This document shows positions 54,003-64,000 of a stretch of 64,000 nt of DNA, piece after piece (position 1 is the stretch's first letter; each line of letters opens with the position of its first letter). The position numbers and the translations under genes are program-made. Origin of the DNA: Paulinella micropora (taxonomy: Eukaryota; Cercozoa; Imbricatea; Euglyphida; Paulinellidae); NCBI GenBank assembly GCA_019918135.1, contig WBZZ01000752.1, forward strand, positions 58,501 through 122,500. The letters run 5' to 3'. The notes beneath the pieces were generated by a model that was not told the origin of the DNA, did no database searches, and saw only the letters and a program-made list of their open reading frames with translations.

Positions 54003-55184
54003 TTCAAAAATGCTTATCTAAATGCACGAATGCATGATCCTGTTTATGCTTACGCACCAGATGGGATAGACAGTGAAGAGCATGAAGGCATGATATGGAG
54101 AGTAGATGGAGCTCTGTATGGCGCGCCGCAAGCTAGTAGGAGATGGTATGAGATCTTAGCCCCTAAGTTAGAGGAATTAGGATTCAGGTTACTTGACTCT
54201 GATTTATGTATATTAGTTGAAAAAGATAAGCCGATAAGAGATGCTATCATTGGTATTTTCTATGTAGATGATCTTATTTTCTCAGCCCCTAACGAACAAG
54301 CGTATGACCGTTTTGCTAGTAAACTAGAAAATTTTTATCCTCTTAAGCGTTTGGGAGTGGCTAAGGAGTTTAAAGGGATAGAGATAGTTCAGGAAGGAGG
54401 ACGCATTTTATTACATCAGAATAAGTATCAGAAAAAGATTTTAAAGGATGTAGGATATGCCGATGTTAGACCAGTTAGTACTCCTAGTGCAGAACATGAG
54501 CCCGAATCCATGGCAGAGACAAGCGCACTTAGAAAGCATTCAGTTCCTAGTCTGGTGGGTAAACTTTTGTTTCTAACTAAGATGACACGTCCAGATGCAG
54601 ATCAAGCACTGAATGCAGCTAGCGTGATACAAACAGTAAATCCAGGACTTGCCTATGCTTTACTAGGTAGGATCTTCAGATATCTGAAAAGTTCGTATCG
54701 CTGTATTGCATTTCACGGACCTAAATCGTCGCAAGAAGGAAGGACGTACCCCAAGATTACTTTGTGGCCAGATGCTGCGCATAAGGTCTGTAAGAAAACC
54801 GGAAAGTCACTTACAGGTTATGTAGTGCTTTGGGGTGGAGACCCGGTAGCTTGGTTATCGAAACGACAAACTAGAATTGCACTAAGTTCTAATGATACGG
54901 AAATTTTTGCAGCAGCAGAGTGCATACGGGAAGGATTGGCTATCAGACACATCACAGAAGAGTTAGGTATAGCACGGAAAGGGCCGATTGAGCTTTATGA
55001 AGATAATGCACAGACTATTTTAGCAGCAGAGAGGGGAATGTCAGGACCACGTACTAAACACTTACCCTTAGAACAGAGAGACAATGAGATTAAGTTTGTA
55101 AAGGTAGGAACTAAGAAACAAATTGCAGACATACTAACCAAACATTTAGCGGCATCTTTTGGCGTTGTTCCCGTCGAAGTGTAA
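54003..55184 (+). pseudogene. Copia-C RT C-terminal part and RNase H
   Basis: Follows from IDFKNAYLNARMHDPVYAYA. The YVDD box (FYVDDLIF) is at 54261-54272. KFKGIEIVQEGGRILLHQNK and VSTPSAEHEP are the Copia thumb blocks. The RNase H begins at about 54755 with LWPDAAHKVCKKTGKSLTGY, then VAWLSKRQTRIALSSNDTEI and LYEDNAQTILAAE and ends ADILTKHLAASFG, as in intact Copia elements. In the RNase H first motif, W-P-D-A replaces the usual D-A-D; a defect is possible. Confidence 0.85.
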
Positions 55185-55600
55185 GTCGAGTGTGAATGTG
55201 AAGCGCGTGGATCGATAGAACCACCATCGGTCGCATTGCAACGAGAGCGGGAAAGTACTTGAGCGATCGGAGCTGACTGTACATCGAATAGTTGTATTAT
55301 GGTGGAATGGTATTATTTACTAATTATATGTGACTCAGCGAGTCAGTAATATAATTTAGTTACGTACGAGTATGACTAACTTGGAGGACCTATGAGGAAG
55401 CCTTAATCGACTTGATCGAGATGTCAACTAGACAACGAGGCGGCAACGGCGGACTGACAGTGTTGGTAACTTACGAGTTTTGTGACAGAACACAATTTCA
55501 TTACTAATGGGAATGGCGGCCATTATCGCATTTGTAATAGTTATTAATCGTGGGCGTATTGATTGGTAATTTACAATATCGACATAGAACTAAGGGGGAG
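55185..55600 (+). other. Copia-C 3' untranslated region and polypurine tract
   Basis: No ORF. Ends with AAGGGGGAG at 55592-55600, a plus-strand priming polypurine tract directly before the LTR, similar in sequence and placement to AGGGGGAG before the Copia-B LTR. Confidence 0.7.
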
Positions 55601-55937
55601 CGTTGGTAGGACAACTACGTTTAAACTTTTAGTAATTGCTTTGTGACTGGGAAGTAATTTATTCGTATAGTAGAATGACCGTATAGTTCTAGTCAATTAT
55701 TGTAACGGACCTAACGGTCCATATTGGCATTCAGGATTGGACACTGACCACTGAGTAATAATTACAGTCGTGCGGACTTTATTTCAGTTTCATTATTACC
55801 TTTGAGTTTGCCAGTTCTGCTATCTACGTGCGGATTAAAAGTGTCGATTGGTATCGTGGCTTCTAACGGAGTCTCTCAGCAAACCGGCGTGTAAGGTATT
55901 AGGTCTGTGAGTGACCGGGTATTTACCTAATCAACGG
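55601..55937 (+). repeat. Copia-C 3' LTR
   Basis: 337 bp from CGTTGGTAGG (standard start would be TGTTGG) to CCTAATCAACGG. Contains two short motifs TAATTATTACT and GTAACGGAC... typical of the family in this window only. After 55937 the sequence leaves homology (GGGTTTG versus TTATGAG at the inverted copy). Confidence 0.8.
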
Positions 55938-57850
55938 GGGTTTGTTGGCTTGGATCTCCAGGTTGGTGCTAGGGGGGGGAGGTTGGCTTCGGACATGCGT
56001 GCATCAATTTCCAGATAGTTAGGACGTGGTCGTGGCAGAGCTCTGTAAGGTCACGATACACTGCAGTCGCCTGTGCTTTCGAGAAGTGGTCTTGAATTGC
56101 TTTATATCCCGTGGCAGGAATGTATCCTCGTGTTCCTATGGCTATCATTAGCAGTTGTGGTGCACATAAGCCGGACGGTCCCAGACGGAGTTGTTGTATT
56201 CTGGCTGGTAGTCGAAGTATCGGTGCTCATATATGGCTCGGGGGTGGTATCCGGGGAGAGTGGTGGCTACCCATGGTTGTAAGTGCCATTCTATAGGTGG
56301 GTTGTCCCCCCGGTGGGAGGTGGGGTCTTGCGGGTGATACGGGGGATCGATTCTCATGCCGTCCTTGTTCCAAATCCGCCGAATATACGCTCCTGATGCA
56401 TTTGCGTGCTTAGATTGGTCCATTCCGACTAGCCATTCGTCTTTTCGGGTTGTGGCTTCGACTAGGTAGACATTTGGGGATGTAACGTGTGGTGTTAGTA
56501 GGAGGTCTGGTTTCCAGGAAAGGTCCTCGGACCGCAGTTCGCTAGCGAGGGCTGCTGCTGGGTGTATGCGGTTTTGCCTGCATGTTTCGCCCTGTTCCCC
56601 AAGGCGCATCCATGCGAGGGCGACCTTCTTCGGCAATGACCACCATATGGTTGGGCTGCTGGGCATCATCGAGGTCGGGGGCTAGTCCTAGGTGTTGCTT
56701 TAAGACTTGTCTGGAGGCCGCATGTCGGTGATTAATAGCTTGAAAGTATTCCGGGGGGTGGAGTTTGCTCATGGAGGTCATGTAGTGGTCAATGGTGCTA
56801 ATTTTGTCGCAGAAAATTGGCACTTAGCATCGTCTTTGTTTCGTGTTTGGACGCTGCGCATGGCAGGGGTCTCTACGGCGGATAATTGGGTTAATAGGAT
56901 AATTCGTATTTCCCAGTCGGCTCTGGTGGTTTGCGCACTAAGGTAGTGGTGGGAGATTCGTTGCGTCTCTTCCCTCATTTCCGACGCTGAGCCCCATTTG
57001 AGGGCAAATCTTGGAGCTGGGGTGAGTTCGTTTAAGTTAGTTGATAATCGATGCCGGAGACACCAGTAGTTACGGTCCCTGATGGCGGCTTTTGCTTTTT
57101 GGACGGCTTGTCGGCTGTTTTCCATGAGTGTAATTTTCCCCGTGAATCGATGTGGAACTGTAATAACGTAGGGGGAGTGGAGTGCGGCATTCCTTGGGAG
57201 GGTGTCTTGGGGAGGAAGCTCCCGTCTGAGTTGGATGCCAATCCCGATGTCACGGAGGGCACACATCCATTCAATCCCTTAGTAGCCTGAGTATCTGGAT
57301 TTGGCTAAGAGGTGTTCATGGGAGTGCCAATCAAGAAAAGGTTGGTTTCGAACGGGGGTTGGTCTGGGCTGGTCGGCTTTGATGTCTTTCCATGGGGAAT
57401 GAAGAGGTTGATTCACTTGGATGGATTGCAGGTAGTAGGCCTTCCCAATGGGTGGGTCTTCCCTATAGCTGTCGTCGTCCGGGCGCCACTCATGAGTGGG
57501 TGGTAGTTTGGCTTGGTGCAGGTAGGTGGAAGAGAGTCCGAGGTCGGCAATCTGTAGGATCTGTTGGCTCTGGGGGTCAGGAGTGGATGTTGTTTGCGTT
57601 CGCGGTTGGGGGGTATGGTGTCCGGGGGTGCCTGGGGTCGCGTGGGTAAGGGGGGCCTGGGACCACTCCCTTCCGGATTCCAGTCTGCATGCGGGAGGAG
57701 GTCGTCTCGGAGGAGGCGCAGATGAGAGTGGACTGCTATTTGCGTTGATTTGTCGAGCAAGGATAGCGCCCATGAAAAGACCGTTGCCATACGTAGGTTG
57801 GCTCTGTCTTTGAACCGGGGGAGTCGTCGAACATGGCATCAAGCACAAAG
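55938..57850 (-). pseudogene. Degenerate LINE-like ORF, C-terminal part
   Basis: Minus-strand frames in order 57848-57279, 57266-56778, 56823-56542, 56669-56148 suggest one protein with frame changes. The N-terminal part is Pro/Gln-rich. INHRHAASRQVLKQHL resembles the RHN-a---i-k-i block, and KPDLLLTPHVTSPNVYLVEA TTRKDEWL followed by K---A--Y resembles the RPD-----VyliEvt-p-d--l---K--Y block, both found at the C-terminus of LINE reverse transcriptases. No RT core is present. Family placement is tentative. Confidence 0.35.
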
Positions 57851-58931
57851 ACGCCCTGATGAAGCCTGGTCAAGAACGTGATGAGGTAAGTACGGCTCCA
57901 ACAAAGAATGCTTTACCAACATGCACATGTAAATGTCTGCAGGGGGATGGTCAGGGCTATGACTTCTTTGCTGTCGCTACCCAAATAAAACGGATACGCC
58001 AGAAGTATTTTGCGCTGACACGCGAAGAACTGAAGGGGGATATAGGAGAGGATTCTATGTACAAAACACCTCCCCGTACCAGTGGGCCAATACAGAAACA
58101 ACACCACCACACGGTGGATGCAGAGACCACAGATGATGTCGCCCAGTCGCAAGAAGCCCAAGAGCAAGAGCAAGAGCAAGAGCCAGAGCAAGAACCAGAG
58201 CAAGAGCAAGAGCAAGAGCAAGAGCCAGAGAAAGAGCCAGAGCAAGAGCAAGAGCCAGAGCAAGAGCAAGTGCAAGCAGGGGCGGATGACGCCCTTGGGA
58301 AGAAAGCGCAACAGCCAGAGAAGGAGCAAGAGCAAAAGCAAGAGCAAGAGCAAGCAGGGGCGTCTGTAAAGCCCACTGGCACAAAGCGGACAGCGGCCAA
58401 GGTCCATGCTTGGGCGCGCGTGTACGTACTCAGAGGAATGGGAAACCGGCGTACACAGAGGACGAGTTGCAGAAAGAGCTTGGATCAGGACCTTACGCAA
58501 AAGCACTCATGGTACGTACGCAGCGTTTGCCGGCTGCAGTAAATGGTTCTGCTTGTTGACACAGGAGTATTTTAAACTCCAAACGTACGCGAGGATTCAC
58601 ACAAACAAGAGCAACGAAGAAGAAGTGCGGAACATCGAAGCGAACTGGAGCACGGTCACACCAAGGTGAATCGCGTATAGAGTACTTAGTGAGAAAACAG
58701 AAAAAATATCCTCGCCCACACAACGAAGAGGGTGAGACGATGTATTGGCTTGTGCAAGTGAAAACGTTGCAGGATGGTTCAAAGGTGACAGAAGAAATGG
58801 TTGCGCCAAACAGCCAACTGGGGCAAGCTGTTAAGTACGGGAAACAAGACGGCATGCAGCACCAAAAACCTTCTGGCGCAGGCCAGTTAACTCTCAAGGA
58901 ATGCGCAGCTTACATGAAAAGCAAATGCTAG
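57851..58931 (+). pseudogene. Spliced gene with Glu/Gln-rich repeats, N-terminal exons of an integrase-like protein
   Basis: The exon ending 57885 (HGIKHKDALMKPGQERDE) is followed by a 57-bp intron (57886-57942, GTAAGT...CTGCAG). The next exon has QIKRIRQKYFALTREEL, then 40-odd residues of QE/PE repeats (58150-58290, 58315-58355). NGKPAYTEDELQKELGSGPY AKALM precedes an intron at about 58512-58562, and EYFKLQTYARIHTNKSNEEE follows. SRIEYLVRKQKKYPRPHNEE GETMYW and an open frame to TAG 58929-58931 complete the part. The repeat likely forms an extended or coiled linker. No enzyme motif here. Confidence 0.45.
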
Positions 58932-59233
58932 GAAGAGGACCTGGCGTACAACAGATCGCAGGGTCATATCGATACATGGCACAGACGTGCCCGCTTGTGC
59001 GACCTGGTGAATGTCCTTGTGCACCGTCAAACAGCAACGTCCAAGGACGGAGCCGAGGGCCACGTCTGCAGCATGAAGAGGCTGCACAAGTTGGTGTGTG
59101 CGGAATGGACGAATATTTCGCGCGAAATTGTGAAAGCGTAAGTAGCTTTCTGTGTGTGTGTATGCACATTGAACAAGTGGGTGTGCGCGTGTGTGCGCGT
59201 GCGTGTGTGTATATATGTGTGTGTGTGTGTGTG

Positions 59234-59265
<32 letters not shown>

Positions 59266-59430
59266 CGTATGCACATTCCATAACTGGTTGTATGTGTATG
59301 CGTAGGTTCCTTGTTGGCTGCCCAAAATGCGCAAAGGGCAGAAAAGTCAGACGCAAACTCAGGCTCCCGCCCGTTACGTAAAATTCCCAAGTCGACTATA
59401 AGTGCCACATTTTTCAGAACGATTGCTATC
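58932..59430 (+). pseudogene. Integrase-type H2C2 zinc-binding segment, spliced
   Basis: The frame is the same as the preceding exon after a single TAG: NRSQGHIDTWHRRARLCDLV NVLVHRQ, GHVCSMKRLHKLVCAEWTNI SREIVKA. A (GT)n-rich intron runs 59138-59305 (GTAAGT...GTAG), and splicing gives ISREIVKAFLVGCPKCAKGR. The H-x29-C-x2-C pattern and the ISRE-V--F---CP-C wording match the zinc-binding region of Ginger/KRBA2-like transposase integrases, which precedes the DDE core. The core itself is not found downstream; the frame stops at 59381. Confidence 0.5.
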
Positions 59431-60032
59431 AGCATCTGCCCTCCAAACTCTGGATCGCTGGAATAAGTAAGTGATATGCAGGCACGCTTGTGAAAGTGCT
59501 GAGTGTATTTTGCTGACACTGCTGTTTGCTGTCTGGTTGGACTGTAGTTGATGTAGGCACGAAAAGGATTCGGTTGAGAGCCGTTACAGTGGCTGACGAC
59601 AACCCAGTGGCTGATTGTGGCAACGGCTACGGAGACCACAAATGTAAAAACCCCGATTCGGCATTCATGGCTAAGTTCGTGAAAACGGTGCACGAGGAGA
59701 ATGTAGCGTTCGGCATGACACGGAAGCCGGCATATTTTGTAAACCATCGGCCCCGAGAACGAAGGACACTGCGAAGTGAGTAAAAAAAGAACTTTCATGC
59801 AGCAATATGAACTTGTGAATCTGTGCACCGTGCGTAGGAAATGCTCCGAGACGACTATGACATCACGAGGGAGAACCAACATTACTGCTATTGTCAAGGA
59901 AATAGCACTTGGCAGAAAGGGGGGGGGGGGGGGTATGGTTCCTTAATTACACGAACTTGTGTTAACATGTTGTTGTCCTTGACCGCTGTAGTTGCACGCC
60001 TTGGCCCCACACTATCAGAACATTCCCCATCA
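59431..60032 (+). other. Unassigned exon-like sequence
   Basis: 59548-59783 is open (VDVGTKRIRLRAVTVADDNP, PDSAFMAKFVKTVHEENVAF) after an acceptor-like GACTGTAG; 59838-59915 (MLRDDYDITRENQHYCYCQG) follows. They may be 3' exons of the same gene. No domain recognised. A G-run occurs at about 59919-59933. Confidence 0.3.
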
Positions 60033-60390
60033 TGTTTTACATGATCCCGGCTAGTGGAAAATACACAAGAATTGTGTATTTTACACTGGATCATGTTTTC
60101 CATGCTTTTGTGAAACATGATTAAATCATGTACTACATGATAGATTTCATGTTTTGTACATGATTGAATCATGTAGTACATGATTGACATCATGTAGTAC
60201 ATGATTCACATCATGTAGTACATGATTTTATTGTATTAAATTACATGATTACAGCATGCAATACATGATACATTGTATTAAATTACATGATTACATCATG
60301 CAATACATGATGCATTGTATTAAATTACATGATTACAGCATGTATTAAAACATGATTAAATCATGTATTACATGATATTCCGGCCCTTTT
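60033..60390. repeat. Array of CATGAT / ATCATG palindromes
   Basis: At least fifteen occurrences of CATGAT or ATCATG. Most form palindromes such as CATGATTGAATCATG, CATGATTAAATCATG and CATGATTGACATCATG, spaced by GTAGTA or TGTATTAAATTA. From 60228 a second period appears: a unit of about 40 bp (ATTGTATTAAATTACATGAT, TACATCATGCAATA) repeats three times. A short related patch occurs at 62250-62300. Confidence 0.8.
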
Positions 60391-60576
60391 CATGCCCGGT
60401 CCCCCAACCGCCCCGGATCCGTACCAGTAAGATTTGTATTAATTCAAGTCATTTTTTCTTTTTTGTGTTAACTAATAAAATACAAACAAACATTTATTCT
60501 AGTTGATGTCTCACATCGAAAAGATAGAGATTTTTGGAATTGATTACAAAATTATAGCACGAGAGAGAGAGCCTCG

Positions 60577-60614
<38 letters not shown>

Positions 60615-60628
60615 CAGAGATAAAAGTT
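60391..60628. repeat. Spacer with (GA)n
   Basis: Non-coding; (GA)n at about 60570-60611 before SINE-A. Confidence 0.7.
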
Positions 60629-60907
60629 TATTATTATTATTATTATTATTATTAGCCCAGTGGTCAAGTTCTACCATCTGGGCCCTGTCGCCAGTTCGAT
60701 TCCCGTCGGTGCCACCAGTATTTTCATTGAACATACCGATCCGTCTGGACCAGTATTTTCATTGAACATACCGGCCCGTCTGGAAGTGTTGGAACTGCCC
60801 TTGCGGGGGTGTCATTAGAGCTTATCGTCAATTCTTCGTACTCCCCTCACGGGTGAGACGATGGAGGCGCATGTGCAGAAATGCATCAGCCATTGACAGA
60901 GAAGCAC

Positions 60908-60999
<92 letters not shown>
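60629..60999 (+). mobile_element. SINE-A copy, 5'-truncated, in (ATT)n
   Basis: Copy at 60653-60907 begins within the A box (TAGCCCAGTGG), lacks the GGACACCG start, has two CAGTATTTTCATTGAACAT modules and ends GAGAAGCAC before (ATT)n to 60999. Confidence 0.8.
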
Positions 61000-61001
<2 letters not shown>

Positions 61002-61375
61002 CCTTTGGTGGTAGATGCTGGGGAGGAGGGTCGTTGCGCGCGTAAAAGATCTTAAACTCCGCATATGCTGGTTGATAGCCCAGGACCCAGCAGACACCAG
61101 ATTGTTATGGGTGGGGTTTCGAGGCAGCTCTAGCAACCGCGCTTGGTGTATGCACTTGCACATTCGGTGACGTCTTGCAAGAGGTTGCTGGGACTGCGGA
61201 ATAACCTCGGCTTAGTGCAGTCTTGCCCTCAGGAGCTCCATCGGTGGCCCCGATCATCAGGCGAGAGACTGACACGGGGGGGTGGAGGACCTCGAACAAG
61301 GGTATTGGAGGCTTATGTCCGTTGAGGATATGCCATTAGCTGCATCAGCACGCCTCAGATATAGTATTATTATTA

Positions 61376-61434
<59 letters not shown>

Positions 61435-61435
61435 C
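61000..61435 (+). mobile_element. SINE-C copy 1 with (ATT)n tail
   Basis: A 365-bp unit beginning AACCCTTTGGTGGTAGATGC and ending GCCTCAGATATAG, then (ATT)n. Nearly identical to 61476-61848. Contains TTGATAGCCCAGGACCC (A-box-like). It has no gene. It starts directly at the end of the preceding (ATT)n. Confidence 0.7.
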
Positions 61436-61849
61436 GCAATGGCCTCAAGGCGTTAAACTGTGACGCCAACTCATAACCCTTTGGTGGTAGATGCTGGGGA
61501 GGAGGGTCGTTGCGCGCGTAAAAGATCTTAAACTCCGCATATGCTGGTTGATAGCCCAGGACCCAGCAGACACCAGATTGTTATGGGTGGGGTTTCGAGG
61601 CAGCTCTAGCAACCGCGCTTGGTGTATGCACTTGCACATTCGGTGACGTCTTGCAAGAGGTTGCTGGGACTGCGGAATAACCTCGGCTTAGTGCAGTCTT
61701 GCCCTCAGGAGCTCCATCGGTGGCCCCGATCATCAGGCGAGAGACTGACACGGGGGGGTGGAGGACCTCGAACAAGGGTATTGGATGCTTATGTCCGTTG
61801 AGGATATGCCATTAGCTGCATCAGTACGCCTCAGATATAGTATTATTAC

Positions 61850-61903
<54 letters not shown>
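61436..61903 (+). mobile_element. SINE-C copy 2 with (ATT)n tail
   Basis: Same unit at 61476-61848, preceded by about 40 bp absent from copy 1: GCGCAATGGCCTCAAGGCG and ACTGTGACGCCAACTCAT. This gives a longer, more complete 5' end, so copy 1 is 5'-truncated or copy 2 carries extra flank. Differences are a handful of point changes (TATTGGAGGC / TATTGGATGC; TCAGCACG / TCAGTACG). Confidence 0.7.
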
Positions 61904-62171
61904 GGACACCGTGATAGCCCAGTGGTCAAGTTCTACCATCTGGGCCCTGTCGCCAGTTCGATTCCCGTCGGTGCCACCAGTATTTTTATTGAACATACCG
62001 GTCTATTTCTGGACCAGTATTTTCATTGAACATACCGGCCCGTCTGGAAGTGTTGGAACTGCCCTTGCGGGGTTGTCATTAGAGCTTATCGTCAATTCTT
62101 CGTACTCCCCTCACGGGTGAGACGATGGAGGCGCATGTGCAGAAATGCATCAGCCATTGACAGAGAAGCAC

Positions 62172-62220
<49 letters not shown>

Positions 62221-62222
62221 GT
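61904..62222 (+). mobile_element. SINE-A copy in (ATT)n
   Basis: Full-length copy at 61904-62171 with GGACACCG start, A and B boxes, two CAGTATT modules (the first as CAGTATTTTTATTGAACAT) and GAGAAGCAC end. Confidence 0.85.
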
Positions 62223-62344
62223 CATTGTTGCTATTCAACACACAATAGATTACATGATGTAATCACGTATTACATGATTTATTAATTTGTCACATGATAT
62301 AATTATTTTGAGAGAGAGATTAGAGAGAGAGAGATAGAATGAGA

Positions 62345-62375
<31 letters not shown>

Positions 62376-62561
62376 GGGGAGTACATAGGCCATCGGTCCC
62401 TTTCCATGGGCTGATTGGTATAAAGCTCCTAGAGAAATGTTCTATGCCGTCACTTCCTTTATTCCACCGATTGGTGTGGAGACTTTCCTTATGGAATGGA
62501 GGACTGGATGCACATGGCCTTTTGGCTCAGCAATTGGCAGACGATACATACATACATACAT
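62223..62561. other. No gene; spacer with GA, (ATT)n and CATGAT patch
   Basis: Contains ATTACATGATGTAATCACG and ATTACATGATTTATT (62250-62300), related to the 60 kb palindrome array, a short (GA) tract, (ATT)n at 62347-62374 and unique sequence with ATACATACATACAT at the end. Confidence 0.6.

Positions 62562-64000
<1,439 letters not shown>

Larger units (their letters stand above)
48720..55937. mobile_element. Copia-C: Copia element with inverted 5' part
   Basis: From left to right: gag on the minus strand (48720-50038), an LTR in minus orientation (50200-50511), then pol on the plus strand (50520-55184), a polypurine tract (55592-55600) and an LTR in plus orientation (55601-55937). The two LTRs are inverted relative to each other and about 98% identical by eye over 312 bp; the inverted copy lacks the first 24 bp. 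The minus part has gag without pol; the plus part has pol without a CCHC gag. They look like complementary halves of one element. Confidence 0.8.

Noticed and set aside
48720-55937. Two independent Copia elements facing each other
   Set aside because: Not fully excluded, but gag is present only on the minus side and pol only on the plus side with related LTRs, which fits one rearranged element better.
58055-58400. Leu/Ala/Ser-repeat minus frames that look like transmembrane protein
   Set aside because: Antisense of the GAGCAA repeat; spliced plus-strand reading is better supported.

Overview
This window is nuclear DNA from a eukaryote, most likely a repeat-rich protist or alga, although the sequence does not fix the species. 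Evidence for this is spliceosomal-type GT/AG introns, tRNA-derived SINEs, LTR retrotransposons, Helitron coding sequence, long microsatellites, and no operons or Shine-Dalgarno sites. I see no intact host housekeeping gene. Almost everything recognisable is mobile DNA in various states of decay.

Layout. 1-4742: two arrays of a tRNA-derived SINE (SINE-A) whose copies are separated by (ATT)n, with one copy of a second repeat (SINE-B) between them. 4743-10400: no supported gene; GA, GT, TA, GATA and a 1 kb ATGT microsatellite. 10400-11280: two SINE-B copies. 12037-17909: a Ty3/gypsy-like element with gag (CCCH finger, RGG-rich tail), a protease-like ORF and an integrase, but no reverse transcriptase. 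18923-19729: a 5'-truncated PD-(D/E)XK (RecB/Cas4-type) nuclease, followed by about 1 kb of tandem repeats carrying a conserved hairpin. 20991-39800: a large multi-exon Helitron gene with N-terminal charged repeats, the conserved Helitron N-terminal region, the HUH replication initiator, a PIF1-type helicase and a ubiquitin-specific-protease-like domain. It is interrupted by (i) a 3.4 kb intronic block with a kinase-like ORF on the minus strand (22171-25641) and (ii) a rearranged Copia element, Copia-B (28217-32705), inserted in the replication-initiator exon and flanked by a 6-bp target duplication.

40080-41530: a polypyrimidine tract and a SINE-B copy. 42430-48719: Copia-D (+), with gag carrying CCCH and CCHC fingers, pre-integrase and integrase, ending just before its RT. 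48720-55937: Copia-C, with gag on the minus strand, an inverted LTR, then protease, integrase, RT (YVDD) and RNase H on the plus strand, and a second LTR. 55938-57850: degenerate minus-strand LINE-like ORF remains. 57850-59800: a spliced gene with a Glu/Gln-rich tract and an integrase-type H2C2 zinc-binding segment. 60030-60390: an array of CATGAT/ATCATG palindromes. 60629-64000: more SINE-A and a third (ATT)n-flanked repeat family (SINE-C).

How the parts relate. The Helitron domains together describe a rolling-circle transposon; the nuclease and hairpin array just upstream may be the 3' end of a neighbouring head-to-tail copy. The three LTR elements B, D and the gypsy-like one all lack RT, so Copia-C is the only autonomous-type RT in the window, and it is itself broken by stops and frameshifts. 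SINE-A, SINE-B and SINE-C need an outside LINE machinery; the only candidate trace is the decayed 56-58 kb ORF set. The most unusual features are a canonical MYND finger inside a Copia polyprotein frame, a USP domain in a Helitron, and two Copia copies sharing the same head-to-head inverted architecture.
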